Source: JAKOUY01 sp037045185 (GTDB lineage: Bacteria > Actinomycetota > Acidimicrobiia > Acidimicrobiales > Ilumatobacteraceae). Taken from it: a stretch of 64,000 nucleotides of DNA. The stretch lies in the NCBI GenBank assembly GCA_037045185.1, contig JBAOHQ010000008.1:124001-188000 (forward strand), written 5' to 3'. The notes under the pieces were generated by a model. That model did no database searches. It saw only the letters and a list, made by a program, of their open reading frames with translations, and was not told the DNA's origin. Below, in pieces: positions 1 through 7,710 of this stretch (position 1 is its first letter; each line of letters opens with the position of its first letter). The position numbers and the translations under genes are program-made.

Positions 1-177
1 GTCGACTCCTCGGCTGGCACCGTCTCGATGAAGCTGCGAACGGGCGCCACCGTGCGCCTCGGCACCCCGACGGACCTCACCCGCAAGCTCGCCCGGTTGC
101 TCCTCGTGGTCCGCCAGGGGGACTTCAAGAAGCTCAAGCTCATCGACGTCAGCGCCGCCGATGTGTCCACGAAATAG
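1..177 (+). CDS. ftsQ: Cell division protein FtsQ, C-terminal end (partial)
   Basis: Frame 1 is open from the window edge to TAG at 175-177, giving about 58 residues. The end contains DLTRKLARLLLVVRQGDF and then a short Asp/Val-rich tail. This resembles the C-terminal beta domain of FtsQ/DivIB, where a term for the chromosome-wide sum 'T..K...L..VL' is followed by 'ID.s.p....'. FtsQ is a single-pass membrane protein of the divisome that links FtsB/L to septal peptidoglycan synthesis. Its place directly before ftsZ is the usual dcw-cluster order and supports the call. Most of the gene lies outside the window, so family assignment rests on context and a short match. Confidence 0.7.
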   Translation, partial: VDSSAGTVSMKLRTGATVRLGTPTDLTRKLARLLLVVRQGDFKKLKLIDVSAADVSTK

Positions 178-285
178 CGGTTCCACGGTTGGCGGCCCCC
201 CGGTCGCTAAGCTGACCTGCAGGTTCATGGCGTCTCGCGTCGCGAACCACCCGTTGCTCATGACCACTCACACGCCCACATCATC

Positions 286-290
286 GGAGG
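286..290 (+). promoter_or_regulatory. Ribosome binding site of ftsZ
   Basis: GGAGG lies 7 nt before the ATG at 298. It fixes the ftsZ start and contrasts with the many genes here that have no Shine-Dalgarno sequence. Confidence 0.75.
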
Positions 291-297
291 ATTCCTG

Positions 298-1401
298 ATG
301 GCCGCCTCGCCCCAGAACTATTTGGCCGTCATCAAGGTGATCGGCGTTGGCGGCGGTGGCGTCAACGCCGTCAACCGGATGATCGATGCCGGATTGAAGG
401 GTGTCGAGTTCATCGCGGTCAACACCGACGCTCAGGCGCTGCTGATGAGCGACGCCGACGTCAAGCTGGACATCGGCCGGGATCTCACCCGTGGCCTCGG
501 CGCGGGCAGCGACCCCGATGTCGGGCGCAACGCCGCCGAGTCCCATCGCGACGAGATCGAGGAGATGATCAAGGGCGCCGACATGGTGTTCATCACCGCA
601 GGCGAGGGCGGTGGCACCGGTACCGGGGCTGCCCCGGTGATCGCCGATCTGGCCCGTTCGATGGGCGCGTTGACCATCGGCGTGGTCACCCGCCCGTTCA
701 GCTTCGAGGGGCGCCGCCGTGCCGTCCAGGCCGACAGCGGTGTCCAGCGGTTGAAGGAGAAGGTCGACACCCTGATCGTCATCCCCAACGACCGACTGCT
801 CACCGTGGCCAACGAGAAGACCAGCGTGTTGAACGCCTTCAAGATGGCCGACGAGGTGCTCTTGCAGGGTGTGTCGGGCATCACCAATCTGATCACCACT
901 CCCGGCCTGATCAACACCGACTTCGCCGACGTCAAGATGATCCTCTCCAGCGCCGGATCGGCGCTGATGGGCATCGGCCACGCCAGCGGTGAGAACCGGG
1001 CGGTCACGGCGGCCAAGGCCGCGATCTCCAGCCCGCTGCTGGAGGCCGCCATCGACGGCGCCCGCGGCATCCTGCTGAACATCACCGGGCCATCGAGCAT
1101 GGGCTTGTTCGAGATGAACGCCGCCGCCGAGATCATCCACGGTGTCGCCCACCAAGACGCCAACATCATCTTCGGCACCGTGATCGACGACGAGTTGGGT
1201 GACGAGGTCAAGGTCACCGTCATCGCCGCCGGCTTCGACCGCTGGGATGGTGCGCCCGGTCAGGGTGGCCGCCCGCAGCTGAAATCCGTCGAGCCGCCCC
1301 CCACCACCTCGTTGAAGGACCTGTTCGCCGAGGACGAGCGGGTCGTCGACGACCCGCTTGACGGCGACGACGACTTCGACGTCCCCTCCTTCCTCAAGTA
1401 G
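298..1401 (+). CDS. ftsZ: Cell division GTPase FtsZ
   Basis: FtsZ polymerises into the cytokinetic ring and hydrolyses GTP. The 367-residue protein has the N-terminal nucleotide-binding loop GVGGGGVNAVNRM (from about residue 16), the tubulin signature GGGTGTGA at residues 104-111, and the T7 synergy loop NTDFADVKMI near residue 204. A short acidic linker leads to the C-terminal peptide DFDVPSFLK, the docking site for SepF and FtsW-type partners in actinobacteria. Length is typical for the family. It follows ftsQ and precedes pgeF, yggS, sepF and divIVA, the standard actinobacterial order. Nothing is missing from the catalytic core. Confidence 0.98.
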   Translation: MAASPQNYLAVIKVIGVGGGGVNAVNRMIDAGLKGVEFIAVNTDAQALLMSDADVKLDIGRDLTRGLGAGSDPDVGRNAAESHRDEIEEMIKGADMVFITAGEGGGTGTGAAPVIADLARSMGALTIGVVTRPFSFEGRRRAVQADSGVQRLKEKVDTLIVIPNDRLLTVANEKTSVLNAFKMADEVLLQGVSGITNLITTPGLINTDFADVKMILSSAGSALMGIGHASGENRAVTAAKAAISSPLLEAAIDGARGILLNITGPSSMGLFEMNAAAEIIHGVAHQDANIIFGTVIDDELGDEVKVTVIAAGFDRWDGAPGQGGRPQLKSVEPPPTTSLKDLFAEDERVVDDPLDGDDDFDVPSFLK

Positions 1402-1418
1402 CGCGGCGCGCCTGGCGC

Positions 1419-2105
1419 GTGTCCCACCCACCGCTCACCTGCAGCCGGCGGATCGGCGGCGTCGTGGTCGACGTGCGGTGCAGCACGCGCTCCGACGGCG
1501 ACTTCCATCTCGACCACGTCCCCGAGGTCGTCCTCGCCCATCGCCGCGCCTGCCTGATGGCGGGCACGTGGTCGCAGCCCGACGAGGTCCACGGCGCCAC
1601 GGTGCTGACCGTCGAGGCGCCCGGTGACCATCACCGCGCCATCGCCGACGGCCTGGTCACCCGCGTACCGGGCGCGGTGCTCGGGATCTGGGTGGGCGAC
1701 TGTGCGCCGGTCGTGCTCATGTCCGACCGCGGGGCGCTGGCCGCGGTGCACGCCGGCTGGCGGGGCCTTGCCGGGGGGATCATCGCCACGGCTGCCGAGC
1801 GCCTGGCGGGCCGCCCGGTGCTCGCCGTGCTCGGGCCGTGCATCCACCCCTGCTGCTACGAGTTCGGCGACGAACTGGACGACCTCAGCGCCCGGTGGGG
1901 GGCCGGTGTGCGGGCCACCACGTCGTGGGGCACGCCCGCCCTGGACGTGCCGGCCGCGGTGCGCGCCGAGGTGAGCGCCCTCGGTGTGGCCGAGGTCGTC
2001 CAGCTCGGGGCCTGCACCGGGTGCCGAGCAGATCTGTTCTTCTCGCATCGCCGGCGCGCCGAACTCGGCCGGCAGGTGATGAGCGCCTGCCTGAGGACGC
2101 CATGA
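1419..2105 (+). CDS. pgeF: Multicopper-type laccase-domain / purine nucleoside phosphorylase YfiH-PgeF family
   Basis: Members of this family (YlmD, YfiH, PgeF) sit next to ftsZ in many Gram-positive bacteria. They have been described as purine nucleoside phosphorylase/deaminases and, in E. coli, as editing wrongly built peptidoglycan precursors. The 228-residue product has the metal ligands His111 in HAGWRGL and Cys141/His143 in GPCIHPCC, then the conserved tail CTGCRADLFFSHRR. The GTG start at 1419 lies 17 nt after the ftsZ stop. The gene ends in ATGA, overlapping the start of yggS, so the two are probably translationally coupled. Confidence 0.9.
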   Translation: MSHPPLTCSRRIGGVVVDVRCSTRSDGDFHLDHVPEVVLAHRRACLMAGTWSQPDEVHGATVLTVEAPGDHHRAIADGLVTRVPGAVLGIWVGDCAPVVLMSDRGALAAVHAGWRGLAGGIIATAAERLAGRPVLAVLGPCIHPCCYEFGDELDDLSARWGAGVRATTSWGTPALDVPAAVRAEVSALGVAEVVQLGACTGCRADLFFSHRRRAELGRQVMSACLRTP

Positions 2106-2209
2106 ACGACGCCGTCAACGACGCGATGAACGACGCCATGAACGACGCCATGAACGACACCATGAACGACGCCATGAACGACACCATGAACGACGCCATG
2201 AACGACGGG
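2102..2209 (+). repeat. Nine 12-bp tandem repeats, each mostly starting with ATG, at the yggS start
   Basis: The unit is ATGAACGACGCC with variants ending ACC, GCG or GGG. Units start at 2102, 2114, 2126, 2138, 2150, 2162, 2174, 2186 and 2198; eight of the nine begin with ATG and the second with GTC. All are in frame with yggS, so the array offers eight alternative starts and can change length without breaking the frame. Confidence 0.95.
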
Positions 2210-2872
2210 CCCCTGGTCGAGCAGATCGCCGAGCGGGTGGCCGTCGTCCGCCAGCGCATCGCCGCGGCGGGTGGCGCCAGCGCCGTCCAGATCCTCGGTG
2301 TCACCAAGACCCAGCCCATCGAGGTCGTCCGAGCCGCAGTTGCCGCCGGGGTGGCGTCGGTGGGGGAGAGCTATGTCCAGGAGATGACGGCCAAGTTCGC
2401 CGGTGGGCCCGTTCCCGGGATGGACTTGCACGTCATCGGCCACCTGCAGTCGAACAAGGTGCGCCAGTTGCTTCCGTTCGTCGCGGTGGTTTCCAGCGTC
2501 GACCGGATGGGCCTGGTGCGCGAGCTGGCGGCACGCCGCCCCGGCCAGCGGGTGCTGGTTCAGGTGAACACCACCGGCGAGGCGTCGAAGTCGGGCTGCG
2601 AACCTGGCGAGACCGAGGCGATGGTGGACGCGGCCGCCGCGGCGGGTCTGCGCGTCGAGGGATTGATGACCATCGGGCCCACTGCCGGCGCCGTGCCCGC
2701 GACCCGGGCGGCCTTCGCCGCGCTGCGCCGGATGGTGGACGCCCTCGGCCTGACGGTGTGCTCGATGGGGATGACCGACGACTTCGAGATCGCGGTGGGC
2801 GAGGGGTCCACGCAGGTGCGTCTCGGAACCGCGTTGTTCGGGGTACGCCCACGAAAGCCGCCGGTCGGCTAG
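2102..2872 (+). CDS. yggS: Pyridoxal-phosphate homeostasis protein, YggS/PLPBP family
   Basis: This is a fold-type III PLP-binding protein with no known catalytic activity that keeps PLP and amino-acid pools in balance. The core shows the PLP lysine in GVTKTQP (Lys69 counted from the ATG at 2102), the HVIGHLQSNK segment, and the phosphate-binding end SMGMTDDFEIAVGEGST, all typical. The ATG overlaps the pgeF stop. The first 36 codons are a tandem of nine 12-bp units encoding MND(A/T), which the family does not normally have. Any of the in-frame ATGs up to 2198 could be the real start; a start at 2198 would give a protein of normal length (about 224 residues). Confidence 0.93.
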   Translation: MNDAVNDAMNDAMNDAMNDTMNDAMNDTMNDAMNDGPLVEQIAERVAVVRQRIAAAGGASAVQILGVTKTQPIEVVRAAVAAGVASVGESYVQEMTAKFAGGPVPGMDLHVIGHLQSNKVRQLLPFVAVVSSVDRMGLVRELAARRPGQRVLVQVNTTGEASKSGCEPGETEAMVDAAAAAGLRVEGLMTIGPTAGAVPATRAAFAALRRMVDALGLTVCSMGMTDDFEIAVGEGSTQVRLGTALFGVRPRKPPVG

Positions 2873-2895
2873 CATTTTCCGACGAGGAGGCGTGC

Positions 2896-3456
2896 ATGCC
2901 CATGTGGAAGAAGGCGATGGACTATCTCGGGTTGGGTCCCGACGACGCGTACGACGACTACGACGTCGAGCCCGAGCCGGCACCGAGGGCGCGTGGCCGC
3001 CAGCCCGTGGAGCGCGACCCGCGTGACGTCGAGCCAGCCCGCCAGTCGCGTTACGACGGGTACGAGGAGCAGCCCAGCCGGTCCGCCCAGCGTCCGAGCT
3101 TCCCCCAGCGTGACAGCGACGTGGTCGTGCGCCGCCCGGCCCCGGCCCCGGACGACTCCTCGGTGCGCCCTCGGCCGATCAACCCGCCCCCGCCCCAGCC
3201 CGTCCGTGCGCCGGCCGGGTCGTTGGCCGAACCGCACTCGGTGCGGCCACGGCGCTTCGATTCCGCCCAGGAAGTGGCCGACAAGTTCAAGGAAGGCTCT
3301 CCGGTCATCATGAACCTGGAGGGCTGCGAGCGTGACGTCGCTCGGCGGCTGATCGACTTCGCCAGCGGCATCTGTTATGCGCTGAACGGCAGCATGGAGA
3401 AGGTGGCCACCGGCGTCTACCTGCTCAAGCCGTACGGCGCCCGCCACGACGGCTGA
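2896..3456 (+). CDS. sepF: Cell division protein SepF
   Basis: SepF anchors FtsZ to the membrane and organises the ring in actinobacteria. The 186-residue product begins with the amphipathic membrane-binding helix MPMWKKAMDYLGLG. A long acidic, proline-rich and charged linker (about residues 18-110) follows, then the SepF core RRFDSAQEVADKFKEGSPV and DVARRLIDFASGICYAL near residues 115-165. Start chosen at ATG 2896 because GAGGAGG lies 6 nt upstream; an alternative ATG at 2902 would still keep the helix. It sits between yggS and divIVA as expected, but the small membrane protein YggT often found between sepF and divIVA is absent. Confidence 0.95.
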   Translation: MPMWKKAMDYLGLGPDDAYDDYDVEPEPAPRARGRQPVERDPRDVEPARQSRYDGYEEQPSRSAQRPSFPQRDSDVVVRRPAPAPDDSSVRPRPINPPPPQPVRAPAGSLAEPHSVRPRRFDSAQEVADKFKEGSPVIMNLEGCERDVARRLIDFASGICYALNGSMEKVATGVYLLKPYGARHDG

Positions 3457-3504
3457 TCGTCTCGGCCGCCCCGGCCCACGACGGGCGGTTCCCGGGTCGC
3501 TGGC

Positions 3505-3510
3505 TAGTCT
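3505..3510 (+). promoter_or_regulatory. -10 element (leaderless promoter) of the divIVA-like gene
   Basis: TAGTCT lies 7 nt before the ATG at 3518 and there is no Shine-Dalgarno sequence. That spacing fits a transcript starting at or next to the start codon. Confidence 0.55.
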
Positions 3511-3517
3511 GTCGCCC

Positions 3518-4360
3518 ATGGACCTGAGCCCACACCTCGCCCGTACCATCGCGTTCCGCACCGTCCGCAAGGGCTACGACCCGGCCGAGGTGGACGCGTT
3601 CCGTGAGCAGGCGGCCACGGCCATCGAGACGGCGCAGAACCAGGCCACCGCCATGGAGGCCCGGGCCCGGGCGGCGATCGCCAAGCTGCAGGAGGCCACC
3701 CAGCACGCCGCCACCCAGCAGGCCCCCGAGCGGGTGGGAGAGGCGCCGAGCGCAGCTGGCGAGGCCGCTGGCGCGTCGGCGGTGGCCACCGCGCCGGAGG
3801 CCCCGGCTGCCGCTCCGACTCAGGTGCGGGCCACCACCGACGACGCCGAGACGATCAGCCGCACCTTGCTCCTGGCCCAGCGCACGGCGGAGAACACCGT
3901 CGCCGAGGCCCAGCGGTCCGCCGAGTCGCTGGTGGCCGAGGCGCGAGCCACCGCCGCGGCAGAGATCACCGAGGCCCGCACCGAGACGGCCCGGTTGATC
4001 GACGAGGCCAAGGCCGAGGCTCGCCGTCACGCCGAGGCCGAGCGCCTGTCGGCCGAGAACGAGGTCCAGGCCCTGCTGGCCCGCCGCGAGTTCCTGGTGT
4101 CCGACGTCGAGCACCTCGAGCAGCACATCGCCGCCCAGCGCGACCGGGTGCGCGGCGCCGCCGACGCCCTGCTGGACATCGCCGAGCGGACCCAGTCGGG
4201 CCTGGCCGACGCCAGACGCCCGCTGCTGTCGGCCTCGGCCGACGACGACTCCTCGTCGTACCGGGTGGACCGCGGCGGGCCCACGGCCGGCGAGGCAAGC
4301 GGCGAGGCAAACGGCGAGGCAAGCGGCGAGGACAGCGCCAGGCGGCGCCGCGCCGGCTGA
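3518..4360 (+). CDS. DivIVA-domain cell division / polarity protein
   Basis: DivIVA/Wag31-type proteins bind curved membrane and recruit cell-wall synthesis enzymes. The N-terminus (residues 5-40) has the DivIVA signature, IAFRTVRKGYDPAEVDAFRE, followed by long coiled coil rich in Ala, Glu and Arg (about residues 35-240). The sequence then ends in a short repetitive stretch with three GEA(S/N) units and a basic tail RRRRAG. The tail may be wrong: another frame stays open from about 4340 to a stop at 4533-4535 and encodes a more natural acidic end (see findings). Position after sepF and before ileS is conserved in actinobacteria. Confidence 0.9.
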   Translation: MDLSPHLARTIAFRTVRKGYDPAEVDAFREQAATAIETAQNQATAMEARARAAIAKLQEATQHAATQQAPERVGEAPSAAGEAAGASAVATAPEAPAAAPTQVRATTDDAETISRTLLLAQRTAENTVAEAQRSAESLVAEARATAAAEITEARTETARLIDEAKAEARRHAEAERLSAENEVQALLARREFLVSDVEHLEQHIAAQRDRVRGAADALLDIAERTQSGLADARRPLLSASADDDSSSYRVDRGGPTAGEASGEANGEASGEDSARRRRAG

Positions 4361-4364
4361 ACCG

Positions 4365-4535
4365 GTGGTCGACGACGAGCCGCTGGAACCCACGCCGGTG
4401 CACACCGAGGTGGCGCTCGAGTTCGGCGACCAGTTCGGCGACCAGTTCGGCGACGGGTCCGGCGACGGGTCCGGCGACGGGTCCGCGCAGTCCGGCGGGA
4501 CGACAGGGTCGGGTCGCTGGGGGTCCGACCAGTAA
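4365..4535 (+). other. Open frame after the divIVA-like gene, possible displaced C-terminus
   Basis: This fills most of the 187-nt gap before ileS. Frame 3 is open through the end of the DivIVA ORF and continues for about 56 codons to TAA at 4533. It encodes VVDDEPLEPTPVHTEVALEF followed by a Gly/Asp-rich repeat (FGDQ twice, GDGS three times). It could be a separate small ORF starting at GTG 4365, but there is no ribosome binding site. I think it more likely that it is the true end of the DivIVA-like protein, displaced by one base. Confidence 0.4.
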
Positions 4536-4538
4536 CAT
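4533..4538 (+). promoter_or_regulatory. Possible -10 element of ileS
   Basis: TAACAT lies 9 nt before the GTG start at 4548, again without a Shine-Dalgarno sequence. It would give a leaderless or nearly leaderless transcript. Confidence 0.4.
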
Positions 4539-4547
4539 GATCGGCCC

Positions 4548-7500
4548 GTGCCGCCGACCAACCTGAGCCCCCAACCCGATCCGACCCAGCCGTACCCGGC
4601 GATCCCCGCGCAACCGTCATTCCCCGCGCTGGAGCAGGAGATCCTGGCGTTCTGGGACGCAGACCGGACGTTCGAGGCGTCGATCGATCGCCGAGCCGGC
4701 GCCGACGAGTTCGTCTTCTACGACGGACCCCCCTTTGCCAATGGGTTACCGCACTACGGCCACCTGCTGACCGGCTTCGTCAAGGACGCCATCCCCCGCT
4801 ACCGGACGATGCGCGGCCAGCAGGTACATCGGCGGTTCGGTTGGGACTGCCACGGCCTGCCTGCCGAGGTCGTCGCCGAACAGGAGTTGGGCATCAGCGG
4901 CCATCCGGCCATCGCCGCCTTCGGCATCGACAAGTTCAACGAGGCCTGCCGGCGCAGCGTGTTGCAGTTCACCGACGACTGGCACCGCTACGTCACCCGC
5001 CAGGCCCGCTGGGTGGACTTCGCCAACGACTACAAGACGCTTGACCGTGACTACATGGAGAGCGTCATGTGGGCCTTCAAGTCCTTGTGGGACAAGGGAT
5101 TCATCTACGAGGGATATCGAGTCCTGGCCTACTGCTGGCGGTGCGAGACCCCGCTCAGCAACACCGAGACGCGCATGGACGACGTGTACCGCGACCGCCA
5201 GGACCCGGCGCTCACGGTCATGTTCCGGCTGGACAACGGGGACCACCTGCTGGCCTGGACTACCACCCCGTGGACGCTGCCCAGCAACCTGGCCCTGGCC
5301 GTCGGCCCGGAGGTCACCTACGCGGTGATGGAGCAGGACGGGCGGCGGTACGTGCTGGCCGAGGCCCGCCTCGGCGCCTACGAGAAGGAACTGGCCGGGG
5401 CCACGCGGGTGGACACGGTGAGCGGCGCCGAACTCGTCGGGCGGAGCTACGAACCGCTGTTCCCGTTCCTGGCCGCCACCGACAACGCCTTCCGGGTCCT
5501 CGGCGCCGACTTCGTCTCCACCGAGGACGGGACCGGCGTCGTGCACCTGTCGCCCGGCCACGGCGAGGACGACCAGGTGGTGTGCAACGCCCACGGCATC
5601 CCCACCATCGTGCCGATGGACGAGCACGGCCGGTACACCTCCGAGATCACCCCGTGGGCCCACGTCCACGTCTTCGACGCCAACCCGATGGTGATCAAGG
5701 ACCTCAAGCAGCGCGGTGTGGTGGTGCGCCACGACTCCTACGTGCACAGCTACCCGCACTGCTGGCGGTGCAACGAGCCGCTCGTCTACCGGGCGATCGG
5801 CTCGTGGTTCGTGCGGGTCACCGAGTTCCGTGACCGGATGGTGGAGCTGAACCAGCAGATCACCTGGGTGCCCGAACACATCAAGGACGGCAGCTTCGGC
5901 AAATGGCTGGCCAACGCCCGTGACTGGGCGATCAGCCGCAATCGCTTCTGGGGCTCGCCCATCCCGGTGTGGAAGAGCGACGACCCCGAGTACCCGCGCG
6001 TCGACGCCTACGGCTCGATTGCCGACCTGGAGCGGGACTTCGGCGTCACCGTCGCCGACCTCCACCGCCCGGAGATCGATCTGCTGACCCGGCCGAACCC
6101 GGATGATCCGACGGGCGCCTCGACCATGCGCCGGGTCCCGGAGGTGCTGGACTGCTGGTTCGAATCCGGGTCGATGCCCTTCGCCCAGGTGCACTACCCG
6201 TTCGAGAACCGCGAGTGGTTCGAGTCCCACTACCCAGGCGATTTCATCGTCGAGTACATCGGCCAGACCCGCGGCTGGTTCTACACCCTGCATGTCCTGG
6301 CCACGGCCCTGTTCGACCGGCCGGCCTTCAGTACCTGCGTCAGTCATGGCATCGTCCTTGGCGACGACGGCCAGAAGATGTCGAAGAGCCTGAAGAACTA
6401 CCCCGATCCGATGGTGATGTTCGACACCTACGGCAGCGACGCGATGCGCTGGTATGTGCTGTCCAGCACCATCTTGCGCGGCACCGACTTGTCCGTGACC
6501 GAGGACGGCATCCGAGACAGCGTCCGCCACGTGCTCCTGCCGATCTGGAACACGTGGCACTTCCTGTCGCTGTACGCCAACGCCGAGCATCGCCGGGGGA
6601 CGGAGCGCACGGACTCCACCGACGTCCTCGACCGGTACATCCTGTCCAAGACGGGCGATCTGGTGGGCCAGGTGACGTCGGCGATGGACGACTACGACCT
6701 GTTCGCCGCCTGCGGGGCGATCCGGTCGTTTCTCGACGCCCTGACGAACTGGTACGTCCGCCGCAGCCGTGAGCGGTTCTGGGCCGGCGACCAGGACGCG
6801 GTGGACACGCTGCACACCGTGCTCGGCGCGCTGTGCCGGGTTGCCGCGCCGCTGCTCCCGCTGACCACGGAGTCCATCTATCGTGACCTGACCGGCGAGC
6901 GCAGCGTCCACCTGGCCGACTGGCCGAGCTCCGCCGAGTTCCCCAGCGACACCAACCTGGTCGAGTCGATGGACCTGGTCCGGGACGTCTGCTCGTCCAC
7001 GCTGCGCGTCCGCAAGGCGCACCAGCGCCGTGTCCGCCAGCCGCTGGCCAGCCTGACGGTGGCCGTCGCCGATGCCGACCGGCTTGCGCCGTTCGTCGCG
7101 CTGATCACCGACGAGACCAACGTCAAGCGTGTCGAGCTGACAGCGGACGTGGACGCGGTGGCGTCCTATGAGCTGCAACCGGTCCCGGCGGCGTTGGGGC
7201 CGCGCCTGGGCGGGCAGACCCAGCAGGTCATCAAGGCCATCAAGGCGGGCGACTGGCAGCGCACCGCCGACGGTGTGGTGGCTGGCGGGATCCCGTTGGT
7301 GGAGGGCGAGTACCAGCTGCGCATGGTGGTGGCGGGGGAGGGCGCCAGCGGCGCGCTTGGCTCCACGGCCGGGCTGGTCGTGGTGGACACCGAGGTGACC
7401 GCCGAGCTGCGCGCCGAAGGGGTCACTCGTGACCTGATCCGCCTCGTCCAGCAGGCCCGCCGTGATGCCGGCCTGCAGATCAGCGACCGGATCGCCCTGA

Positions 7501-7664
7501 CCCTCGGCGTGCCCGACACCGTGCGCGCCCAGGTGGAGGCCAATCGTGAGCTGCTGACCGAGGCGACCCTGAGCACCTCGCTGACCTGGGCCGACGGCGA
7601 TACCACCGTCGATCTGGACGGCACGCCAATCACCGTCGCGGTGCGCCGTCAGCCCGATCACTGA
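4548..7664 (+). CDS. ileS: Isoleucyl-tRNA synthetase
   Basis: This enzyme attaches isoleucine to tRNA-Ile and edits mischarged valine. The 1038-residue product is the long class I form. It has the HIGH-type motif HYGH at residues 69-72 (in FANGLPHYGHLLTG), an editing domain with WTTTPWTLPSNLALAV, and the KMSKS motif KMSKS at 610-614. An anticodon-binding domain and C-terminal extension follow from about residue 690. The GTG start at 4548 is the first in-frame start before the conserved N-terminus. It is followed by the DksA-like gene, lspA and rluD, an order also known from Streptomyces. Confidence 0.98.
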   Translation: MPPTNLSPQPDPTQPYPAIPAQPSFPALEQEILAFWDADRTFEASIDRRAGADEFVFYDGPPFANGLPHYGHLLTGFVKDAIPRYRTMRGQQVHRRFGWDCHGLPAEVVAEQELGISGHPAIAAFGIDKFNEACRRSVLQFTDDWHRYVTRQARWVDFANDYKTLDRDYMESVMWAFKSLWDKGFIYEGYRVLAYCWRCETPLSNTETRMDDVYRDRQDPALTVMFRLDNGDHLLAWTTTPWTLPSNLALAVGPEVTYAVMEQDGRRYVLAEARLGAYEKELAGATRVDTVSGAELVGRSYEPLFPFLAATDNAFRVLGADFVSTEDGTGVVHLSPGHGEDDQVVCNAHGIPTIVPMDEHGRYTSEITPWAHVHVFDANPMVIKDLKQRGVVVRHDSYVHSYPHCWRCNEPLVYRAIGSWFVRVTEFRDRMVELNQQITWVPEHIKDGSFGKWLANARDWAISRNRFWGSPIPVWKSDDPEYPRVDAYGSIADLERDFGVTVADLHRPEIDLLTRPNPDDPTGASTMRRVPEVLDCWFESGSMPFAQVHYPFENREWFESHYPGDFIVEYIGQTRGWFYTLHVLATALFDRPAFSTCVSHGIVLGDDGQKMSKSLKNYPDPMVMFDTYGSDAMRWYVLSSTILRGTDLSVTEDGIRDSVRHVLLPIWNTWHFLSLYANAEHRRGTERTDSTDVLDRYILSKTGDLVGQVTSAMDDYDLFAACGAIRSFLDALTNWYVRRSRERFWAGDQDAVDTLHTVLGALCRVAAPLLPLTTESIYRDLTGERSVHLADWPSSAEFPSDTNLVESMDLVRDVCSSTLRVRKAHQRRVRQPLASLTVAVADADRLAPFVALITDETNVKRVELTADVDAVASYELQPVPAALGPRLGGQTQQVIKAIKAGDWQRTADGVVAGGIPLVEGEYQLRMVVAGEGASGALGSTAGLVVVDTEVTAELRAEGVTRDLIRLVQQARRDAGLQISDRIALTLGVPDTVRAQVEANRELLTEATLSTSLTWADGDTTVDLDGTPITVAVRRQPDH

Positions 7665-7710
7665 CTCGTCCGGGTAGCATCCCCCGGTCATTTCCAAGGA
7701 GGACCTGCCG

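Noticed and set aside
6157..6167. GGTTCGAATCC, identical to a tRNA T-arm consensus
   Set aside because: It lies in the middle of ileS, in frame with CWFESGSM, and no acceptor, D- or anticodon arm can be folded around it.
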